Below, piece by piece: positions 15,520-23,020 of a DNA stretch of 23,020 bases. The translations under genes were made by a program, and so were the position numbers. The notes beneath the pieces were generated by a model. The model had not been told where the DNA came from and made no database searches. It saw only the letters and a program-made list of their open reading frames with translations. Origin of the DNA: Chara braunii (Eukaryota; Streptophyta; Charophyceae; Charales; Characeae). Where the stretch lies: the NCBI GenBank assembly GCA_003427395.1, contig BFEA01000065.1:3497509-3520528 (forward strand), in the 5' to 3' direction. The stretch's first letter is position 1. The number at the start of each line of letters is the position of its first letter.

Positions 15520-15736
15520 TGGATGTTGGGACCAGTTCCCAGCATTTGACGATTGTTATTTTCCGACTGATCAATGTATTTCAAGGGACGCTGGACCCGC
15601 TTTCCAGCAGGTGAAGCTCCCCAGAGTCCCCACCAATAGACTGGAGCCCCCTGAGAAAGAGGTAGGAGTGCATGCTCTTACCATCACCCCTATCTGCTAT
15701 CACAGGTGGTTCAAAAAAAAAAAAAAAAAAAAAAAA
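15520..15736 (+). mobile_element. Element H copy with extra upstream hairpin and 24-nt A tail
   Basis: An upstream stem II hairpin, GTTGGG (15525-15530) with CCCAGC (15538-15543), precedes the main copy by about 45 bases, as at 8194. Main copy: stem II GCTGGA (15590-15595), loop CCCGCTT, TCCAGC (15603-15608). Stem I GCTCC (15616-15620) with GGAGC (15643-15647), the loop lengthened by a short duplication of CCCC/AGAGT. Stem III AGGTAGGAGT (15660-15669) with ACCCCTATCT (15686-15695), one mismatch, loop GCATGCTCTTACCATC. The A run is 15713-15736. Confidence 0.85.
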
Positions 15737-16043
15737 GGATCAGAGCATATCCAGGTACTCGCTCCTCTGCGAGGAGCATACGTTGCGGGAGGGGCTAGCA
15801 TTTTTTCAAAGCCCTCTGGAAAATTAGGCTGTGGTGGGGAGGCCCTATAGTCGACCTGCCACAACAGACCTTTGACCAGGTGGGATGCATCAAGGTGATT
15901 CTGCCCCCCCAACCAACCTTTGGGGCCAGGCCATTGCTGGACTGAGGATAATCTCCCTGAGCTACTGCCTTGAGGTGTTATCTAGGCTGCACCTGTTGGC
16001 AGATCAGTCTATATATAGCACCATTGTTTGTTTTGTGAATTCG
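15737..16043. other. No gene recognised
   Basis: GGATCAGAGCATATC directly after the A run (15737) also occurs upstream of the element H copy (GGATCAGAGCATATCAATC at about 15337). Otherwise nothing is recognised. Confidence 0.5.
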
Positions 16044-16258
16044 CATAGTGGGGAATGAGTCTGAACTGCAACATCAACCAACATATGCAGCTCACACCGA
16101 GCTGCACACTTCACAGTACACGAGAGATGGAATCCAAAGGCATTTTGGGAGATCAATCTGTACCCATAGTGGAACGACTCCGCACTTCAACATCAACCAC
16201 CATGCCTCGCTTACACCGAGCTGCACACCTCACAGTACACGAGAGATGAAATCCAAAG
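16044..16258. repeat. 121-bp imperfect tandem duplication
   Basis: CATAGTGG begins the unit at 16044 and again at 16165. The units share CAACATCAACCA, ACACCGAGCTGCACAC, TCACAGTACACGAGAGATG and AATCCAAAG at the same spacing, with scattered substitutions. Both units are open in one + frame, but the frame shows no known motif. Confidence 0.85.
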
Positions 16259-16390
16259 ACAAGCTGTATGAGAACACAGTTACCTTGCAATCGCTTTTTT
16301 TATAGAGGCAAGTTTGTGTACACCTGGCTGGGTGGCTATGGCTGCCAGCATCAACAACAAAGGAAGAACTCTCACACGTTGACCCTCAGG

Positions 16391-16478
<88 letters not shown>

Positions 16479-16482
16479 TGTN

Positions 16483-16535
<53 letters not shown>
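16391..16535. repeat. Compound CT/TG dinucleotide microsatellite
   Basis: CT repeats to 16460 switch directly to TG repeats to 16535, with one N at 16482. Frames through it are artefacts. Confidence 0.95.
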
Positions 16536-16536
<1 letters not shown>

Positions 16537-17388
16537 AATGTGCGTGTCTGTCAATCCACCTTCATCATTCACAGACTCCACTGGGAGCACACACCTTAGC
16601 CTTGGAAGCTGTGTGTTCACTGCAATAATATTGTGCAATGATCCTGATAAGTCCAATTGCCATGCGATCGCCGATCAGCACTCCCTCGGCCAGGAACATT
16701 TTGATCGTATGGTCTACACAAGCCCATCCCATAACCCACCTGATTACAGTCTGTTCGGCATCCGTCCACCTCATGCTCCCGCTGCCTATATGATTGTACC
16801 CATTGCGCCTCTCTGTGTTCCTAGCGCCCGGAAGCCATGTTGTTTGTGACACTTGTGTTCCACACAACAAGATAGCGCATCCACTAGTATCAGGATTTGG
16901 GCATGCTGCTGCTTCCACACGTGGTAGTGGTTATACGATGTAAGGCCCATGCATTCTGCAACCCATCAGTGACCACTACCCTTGAACAACCACTACCTCC
17001 GAGGCCCTGTTTTTTTTTTCTTTTTTTTTTATAAATAAACAGTTCCTTATGGTCCTGGCTCCATATCCATTCTGGGGAGTGTCCGTCCGCTTCCTATTCC
17101 CCTGGCAAGTCAAAATTGAATACAACATGGAACACCCTCACGCTTCCTTCCGTATGGCCGAAGGAACCCTGACCAGCATTGATTACTCCTGATAGGAGGA
17201 TTGACTGTCAGCTTGCCATTCCCTGAATTCCCTCTCAGATTTCCTTTATGAAAATCTGTCAGCTAAAGCTTCGAAAAAACAAGGAAAACTGAGAAACGTC
17301 AAAAAGGTTGCCCTTGGGTAGCTTTGAGGATTTTTTATCATCCTTATGTGGTCTGTTGACCCTGCCGACTGTCCAACGGTTGCAGTCT
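16536..17388. other. No gene recognised
   Basis: No recognisable coding sequence. CAACCACTACCTCCGAGG (about 16987-17005) matches the retroposon end at 1762 and is followed by T-rich sequence. Confidence 0.45.
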
Positions 17389-18210
17389 TCAACTTCTCCA
17401 GCTCGTTTCCGAGTTATGCCATTCTTTCCACCGTATGTTGAGGTCTGTCAACTCTGCGATTTTCTTTCCCACCAGCCAAACTTTGACAAACTTGGATAGG
17501 ATACTCTGTTGCTGGTCTTCGTCATCAGGCAATGAGTGCCTTGTCTTGTGCCATTTGCACAGGATCTCCACCTGGATCAAGGTCCTTGTCTCCGCCCATA
17601 CCTTTTCTCTTGGCGATGATGGCCCTTCGATAGTCCTGCTGCAACTTTCCTTCCAAATCCACCAGAGTGTTACCTTCCTGATCATGCCGAGCCGTGTCCT
17701 TTCCGTGCTATTGAAATCAGCCGGGATGTTAATCCATAGTAGAAGTTGGATGGGATGTTCAGGAAGGGGCTTTGAGAAAAGGGAGTCCCAGAGGTCCGAC
17801 GCTCTGGCCCAGCACTCCGTAGCTTCCTTACAGCGTATCAGGTAGTCAAGAATGTCTTCCGGCTCGCTATCTGAACAGACTGTGCATAGTCCAGAACTGT
17901 TCGGGTCATTCCTCCATCTTCGAATGTGGAGCCATTGGTTGACCGGCAAAGCCACATAGGGAATAAGCCATTGCAGGCTCCTAATTTTGACTGGCCTAAT
18001 CGTTTTGAAATTTTTCCATGGGATCTGTGAGATCTGGTCTGCTTCTTGTCCGATTAATTTTGACCCGATCGGCTTCTGATCTTGGGTTCCGGATACCGGA
18101 TCTTTTGTCTTGAGGAATAATCTGTAGCCCATTTTCACTGAGTAGTCCTGGATGTCTGTATTGATATTCTTGTTTCTACCTGATGTCCAGGCCCAGTCTG
18201 CTGGGTCGAA
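17389..18210 (-). pseudogene. LINE remnant of a second lineage, degenerate zf-RVT
   Basis: The minus frame opens at a stop (18211-18213) and reads FDPADWAWTSG, then DYSVKMGYRLFL (the xSVKxGY motif before zf-RVT), IRSLQWLIPYVALPVNQWLH and LCTVCSDSEPEDILDYLIRC, then many W residues, ending after RWKEWHNSETSWRS. The ligand pattern is C-x2-C-x9-D-x4-C, so the histidine expected of zf-RVT is an aspartate here. The zf-RVT region and its flanks are uninterrupted for about 270 codons, longer than any other LINE piece here. The palm domain is missing. Sequence is clearly different from the 559-1425 and 7063-8056 copies. Confidence 0.75.
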
Positions 18211-18281
18211 TTACCAATCCGAAATTGTGCTGCGTGCCAAAGAAAAGAGGAACTGGCACAGTTGCTGTTTCTCTCCTTTTT

Positions 18282-18327
18282 GGTTGGTGGCGCCAGCCAT
18301 TTTGGTCCAGTGGCCCTGAGCCCCTGA
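18282..18327 (-). repeat. Dispersed repeat R2, copy 3
   Basis: GGTTGGTGGCGCCAGCC followed by ATTTTGGTCCAGTGGC and CCCCTGAA matches 1860-1905. The hairpin is kept through a G-T pair. Confidence 0.6.
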
Positions 18328-18491
18328 AAGTTTCGGATGTATGGAAACTCACTCTTTTCTTTTCACCAGGCCAGCCCGGAAATTATACCTGGATGTGGTG
18401 GCCCGTGGATAAAACCATTGGATAAGCAGTTGTGCTGGATGAGAGCGGAGTGTGTGACTACTGCCTGTGTGGCGGATGCCTAGTGTGGTGT

Positions 18492-18526
18492 TGTGTGTGT
18501 GTGTGTGTGTGTGGGTGTGTGAGTTG
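18492..18526. repeat. GT microsatellite
   Basis: GT dinucleotides run for about 20 bases with small interruptions on both sides. Confidence 0.85.
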
Positions 18527-18597
18527 AAGGACACTACAGCCATGCAGGGGTGGGGTGGATATCATGACCGGCATGGATCCACTTTTGTACACTGTGT

Positions 18598-18770
18598 CAT
18601 GGCTGTAGTGGTTAAGAGACTCGGTTCTTGAGGCTGAGGGCGCCGGTTTGAATCCGTGCTTGCACGGAGGAGGTCCTGTGGCTGATAATGTACAGACAGA
18701 CATGTAGTGGTGGTTCAAACCGCCAGTCCGTCTGAGTCTCATTTTCCGAACCCGGACTTTTGCTGTGCAC
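18598..18770 (+). mobile_element. tRNA-derived SINE-like element with R2-type palindrome
   Basis: The head has an A-box-like TGTAGTGGTTAAGAG (18604-18618) and a B box GGTTTGAATCC (18645-18655). The body contains TGGTGGTTCAAACCGCCA (18708-18725), the counterpart of the palindrome at 1956. It lacks a matching acceptor stem. A 13-bp inverted match of its start, CACTACAGCCATG, lies at 18532-18544. Confidence 0.6.
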
Positions 18771-19750
18771 CAATGCCTGCCGAACGGGTGTGACACACGA
18801 TCTACCTGGCCATGCCAGCCTTTTCCGTCCAGCAGGGCTGACCTCATGGTTTGTGGGTTAACCGGCGTGTCGGAAAACAATAGTTGGGAAAGGGATGGGG
18901 ACGAAGGATCTCATTGGATCCTCCCTCTCCTTTCTTCCTTCCCCCCCCCCCCTCCCTTCTTCCCTCTTTTTCTTTCTGTTCTTCTTCTTCCTGCTTCCTG
19001 CTGCTCCTTCCCATCTGGCTGACCTCACCGATTGGGAGTGAGATGTAGACTTTCCCCCCCTTCCCCTCACTCAAGCTCACTGTTTCTATATCTGGTCTAT
19101 AAACTGCGACTGGCGCATTTCTTCCTTTTCATGCAAACGCAGATCTCTTGCTTGGGAGAATCCAGCCTGTTCCTACTCTGGGGCCTCCGGTTCCCTTTTC
19201 ACCACCGAGTCACGAATCGAACTCCAAGTGCATCACATTGATTTTTTTTTTTTATTATTATTTTTTTTTGAGAAAGCACAGCCATTTGTCCAAATTGCTG
19301 TAGAGAGATTGTTTAGGACAGTCTGTGCACAATGATGGCTGAAATGTTCGACCCTGGGCCCTGGCAATGCACCACTATGGGTGCAACCATCTATTATGGC
19401 TGAGGAACTTAGAACTCCTCTGCCTTGCTTTCCTTTTTTTTTTGTGCTATTTTGACTTGTCTACTGCCGGTTTTTTTTTCCTTCCGAGAACGAAGCTAAA
19501 TTCTTCTCTCAATTTCACCTTTCACTATCTACCTACCACTACTCCTAAGCCTACACAGATGACCCCTGCAAGCATAGCTACCTCTCACAATTAAAGGGAT
19601 GCATGTTCCCCCCCGCCCTAATCAGCGGTGGTCAGGGAGTAGGGTGGGGCTGCCGGTGGGGGGGGGCTGCCGGTGGGGGGGGGCGCGACTAATGCAAAGA
19701 CAGAGCATTTTGCCTGTAGCTTGTGCTTCCCATCTACTTCCCCCACTTCC
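18771..19750. other. No gene recognised; pyrimidine-rich, G runs near the end
   Basis: C/T-rich sequence with T and C runs (about 18938, 19235-19270). At 19643-19684 GGCTGCCGGTGGGG units alternate with G runs, with potential for G-quadruplex folding. Confidence 0.45.
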
Positions 19751-19754
19751 ATAG

Positions 19755-20050
19755 AGTAGCAGCAGTAGCTCAGTTGGTTAGGCACGCAAGTGGCATTCAG
19801 GAGGTTGTGAGTTTGAGCCCCATGACCGCGTGCAGCGCACTTAGTGCCAATGGACTGTGATAGTCCCTTTGATACCCCTGATCAATATTAGTGGGGCTAT
19901 GACCAACACGGGTGTGAGCGTGGGCGTGGGCGTGAGCATGAGACACTGCTGCTACTGCCAGTTTTTCAATACCCAAGATTGCTGTTCTTGCGACCATGTT
20001 GCTTGTGTTTCTTTTCTTTCCTTTTCTTTTCTTTTCTTTTCTTCCTTTTT
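19755..20050 (+). mobile_element. tRNA-derived SINE with CTTTT tail
   Basis: The head, TAGCTCAGTTGGTTAGGCA (19766-19784) through CATTCAGGAGGT, is nearly identical to that of the minus-strand SINE at 2798-3177. The B box is GTTTGAGCCCC (19811-19821), with one base off the consensus core. The body differs from the other SINE and includes GTGGGC repeats at about 19915-19935. It ends in CTTTT/TTTTC repeats (about 20020-20050). Confidence 0.65.
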
Positions 20051-20357
20051 TATACAAGCAAAGTAACTTTCACATTGCAAAACAGAAAAGGAGGCCGGGA
20101 ATCCCTCCACAAACAACCCGGAAGATCTGGGGCCATTACCCAGCTTCAGGCTCAGGCGTTGGGATATAGTCCAGTAACAGAAATGGCCAAATCTATGCCG
20201 CTGTACTGACGTTCAGCAACCCTGTGTTTCATTTTAGGATTCAATTTTTAGTTCTAAACTAAATACTTTTACGACTGTTGGGTCAGGAAGTGTCGTCCAG
20301 AGCAGGTAGCGTATCCTATTTCAGAAAGTCTGTGAACAGTAATTCCGGAAATGGCGA

Positions 20358-20440
20358 CAGTGGGCGCGATTCCCAGCACGTGCTGCTCCCCATGAATAGA
20401 TCGGAGCACTTTTGAAAAAAGAAAAAAGAATTAAAAAAAG
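20358..20440 (+). mobile_element. Element H copy, second subfamily, with A-rich tail
   Basis: Stem II: TGGG (20361-20364), loop CGCGATT, CCCA (20372-20375). Then GCACGTGCT and stem I GCTCC (20385-20389) with GGAGC (20403-20407), loop CCATGAATAGATC. As in the 12367 copy there is no stem III; a tail of A with scattered G (20415-20440) follows directly. Confidence 0.7.
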
Positions 20441-23020
20441 AAGGAAATGATGGCTGTGGCGATGACACACTATGCATGCACCCTCCCCTCCGTTCACATT
20501 CTTCCTCAGGCTTGCTATGTCGACTCGCCCTTGCCTTCTTTTTGAAGGTCCACCCCTCCTTCTCCATCAGACCCGGAGATAAGACTCAAATTCAACAATG
20601 TAGTAGAGATTTAATATCGAGCATATCCACATTGCCACAAGGCGTGACACACTCATGCCACAGACATTCTCCATTGGACCCAGTCACATGATCCATCGGA
20701 CCCAGTCAGATTATTTTTTCCCCTCACTATTGTAAGAAAATAAAAAGGGAAAAACACAGGCGAGTGCTTGTAGAACCATCAACCCATCCTCCGGTAGGTA
20801 AATAGGAATGTGGGCTCCAGACTTTCCTGCTGCTTCTGCATATTAACTGAACTCTGCTCCATTGCGCGCGCGAGTCCCCACTGCCCACGTACACACACTT
20901 TCCCTTGTGTCACTTCTCCGCTTGCTTCCTGCCAAAAGAGTCTCAACTCTCGATCTCCCTTCTCCTCTCCTGATTGCGCACTTCAATTGTCTTTCTTCCC
21001 CTCACTTCTTCTTGGCGCCCGCACAACTCACCTTCCCACGCTCGCCTACCACTTTTTCCACTCCTCCCGCATTCACAAGTCAGATCTTTGCATGGAGAGT
21101 GGCTGTCCCCCATGCCACAATTTGGTTATGCAACTCGTGAGGCCCTTCCCATTCTTCCTCCCTCTTCCTTCCCGACTATCTCTCCTATACTCTCACGTAC
21201 ATTCCCGCAGCCGTTCAGTTCCAAAAGCGTGACTTTCTCTCTCTACTTTTTTTGGAAGTTAGCGTGATCACGAGGATCGGCTAGCTGAGGTGTGCTTGTG
21301 AGTGTGAGTGGATTGAATAGGCCCGATGAGCTGGTGTCGATCAAGCAGGGTTTATGTGGGATACACGAGAGCCTGGATTGCTGATCGGGCGAAGCAAGGT
21401 GGCCAAACCCCCCTACACAGATATCCAGGCAGACGTTCTGGACCCCTTTGAATATCACCAAGACATCAATAAGGGCTTTGAGGAAGAAATGCCCTGGAAA
21501 CCCCTTCATCCTGAGCTCCCCTCTTAACCTCCAGTAGGTCCGACCGAACAACGGCTCGTGGTGGGGCTAAAGAGACACTTGGCATTTTTTTTCTTCTTTT
21601 TTTCCTTTTAATTGGGACAATGCTGAACAATTTGAGATACCGAGACCATTACCCGGCTTCGGCTAAGAATACAGGGATATTCACGGACAATTGCTGAAAT
21701 TCTTGAAAACTTTTGAGCAGTCAAGAAGAAGTTCTCAAAAACTTTGCCAAGTAGAAAGAATGCCGGAACTACCCAACCATCGCCCCCTCCCTCCATGGCA
21801 AAAATGAATGGGAGAGGAAACCAGCCTCTTTCACCATGGAAGTACTGACTAACCACTTGCCACTCTCTGCCTCCGCCAAGGGTCAATACGCTGCGTCAAC
21901 CCCAGTCCCAGAATAGTGAAACCCTCAATTACGCCGAGACACAGGACTTTCCTCCAAAATGCTACCTCCGCAGGATAGGACTCCCTCCCATGCCAGCAGC
22001 TAACCAACAACCGCAGGATAAAGAGGCTTCACCGCATAGCCACTGAAATCACCCCCTTCACCTCAGAGGAAAAAATATCCCCCCTGCCCTTGAACTGCCC
22101 CTGCTGAGAGGAGCCACCCTTCTCCTCATCGGCCCCAGTTCAGGACAACCCCCCTAGACCGTCACCCCTGCTCACTCAAGGGCATACAGCTCCAACCAAA
22201 GGTAGGCCCCGCGGAACAGCAGCTCCCCCATTCCCCCTATCCCACCCTCTCGACAATTTAGGTTCCATTGTACTACCATCTTCTCCCGAATACAACTTAC
22301 ATTCATTGTAGCTGTATTTGGGGCACCTGTCAGTCTAGATACAGCGATCAGTGGCTATCCTTTCTATCCAAGGCAAGAAGGGAGTGGCATCAGGGAAATA
22401 TAGGATTATGGGTTATAATTAAACAAACAAAAAAGAAAGAAATGGTTACAAATATGATGAAGCCAAGGAAAACAAGACATCAGAGGCCAAGTCCCACTGC
22501 CAGCGAATAGGTTCGGTTTCCTAGCCAGTGTGACGTTGAGCGGCACTAAATACGTGGAATAAAATATCGGGGCTGTGAAATTTGGACATCATAAAAACGG
22601 TCAGAGCCCTGCAGGCATGTTCTGCCTCCTGAACCACATCCGCACGTGCAAAATCAGCTTGGCGGCGCCTTATAAACTCCGCTGTGACTGGGGGCCTCGC
22701 TGCACTACTCTCCACATGCACAAAAGACAAAAGAGGTGGAAATGTATTTAGTCTCATTTTGCACATTTGGAGAGTGGTCAGCGACTGGGTGCGACAATTC
22801 TTGTGGGGCGGTTCCCGTGCGGTAGGGCCGAGGCACCTCCGCGGATGTAAGCGGTTCATGGGACAGTGGTTGGGGGACTGGGGACACGCTCACCGGCCGA
22901 CGAGATGATCGTGGAACACGGCAGCAGAGAAGAATCGCCAGCATGGTAGCACCAGAGTTCTCACTGGATCGCTTTGCGAGTGTCTGACGAGAGAGAGACA
23001 CTCCTCTAGAGAGAGACTTC
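20441..23020. other. No gene or repeat firmly recognised
   Basis: 20800-21240 is strongly pyrimidine-rich, so its open frames are probably compositional. 21920-22030 reads NYAETQDFPPKCYLRR and GLPPMPAANQQPQDK on the + strand before a stop, which looks coding-like but matches nothing I know. At the very end (22977-23001) GAGTGTCT pairs with AGACACTC within GA-rich sequence. A diverged gene may be hidden here. Confidence 0.35.

Noticed and set aside
16268-16849. 193-codon frame on the + strand and its His-Thr/Arg-Glu antisense
   Set aside because: Most of it is the CT/TG microsatellite, including an N; the remainder has no motif.
20810-21232. 140-codon frame rich in S, P, L and C
   Set aside because: The sequence is pyrimidine-rich, so several frames on this strand are open by composition and none shows a motif.

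Overview
This window looks like repeat-dense, intergenic nuclear DNA of a eukaryote, most likely a filamentous fungus. No bacterial-style operon, rRNA gene, intact tRNA gene or convincing full-length host gene was found. The signs are many long A/T homopolymers (up to 81 and 88 nt), microsatellites, tRNA-derived SINE-like heads, and several decayed non-LTR retrotransposon (LINE) fragments ending in a zf-RVT-type zinc-binding region. The style recalls early-diverging Mucoromycota genomes, perhaps Endogonales, but that placement is inference from memory, not a search result. Five N bases (7216, 7222, 7226, 7241, 16482) point to a draft assembly.

Layout. 1-1440: a chimera of LINE pieces on the minus strand, including two zf-RVT domains in a row, with ATC microsatellites and fragments of a hairpin repeat. 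1745-3180: a second repeat family with perfect hairpins, then a full tRNA-derived SINE on the minus strand with a short A tail. 3190-4340: nothing recognised. 4352-5076: a GTT/CAA microsatellite and one unusual acidic open frame. 5380-5740: two tRNA-derived units in tandem. 5781-10705: LINE coding remnants on both strands (7063-8056 minus; 8419-9250 and 9869-10132 plus) mixed with copies of the hairpin repeat. 10965-12430: five more hairpin-repeat copies or fragments. 12430-14600: no repeat recognised apart from a 19-bp duplication, plus one small orphan frame. 14620-14813: a 194-bp foldback element with MITE-like terminal inverted repeats. 15053-15736: an 88-nt T run and a complete hairpin-repeat copy. 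16044-16535: a 121-bp tandem duplication and a CT/GT microsatellite. 17389-18210: a second LINE lineage. 18598-20050: two more tRNA-derived heads. 20430-23020: nothing firmly recognised.

The main result is the dispersed hairpin repeat, here called element H. It has at least eight substantial copies plus fragments, in both orientations. In the sense orientation it has three successive hairpins and, in several copies, a 3' poly(A) tail: stem II (5-6 bp, 7-nt loop), stem I (5-6 bp), and stem III, whose arms differ between copies but stay complementary around a fairly constant loop. Paired substitutions in all three stems indicate selection on RNA structure, or recent descent from an ancestor under such selection. 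Its antisense strand happens to read as a conserved YWWGxxPAxxR peptide that gene finders could mistake for a protein family. The LINE remnants could have supplied retrotransposition machinery for these A-tailed elements; that link is inferred.
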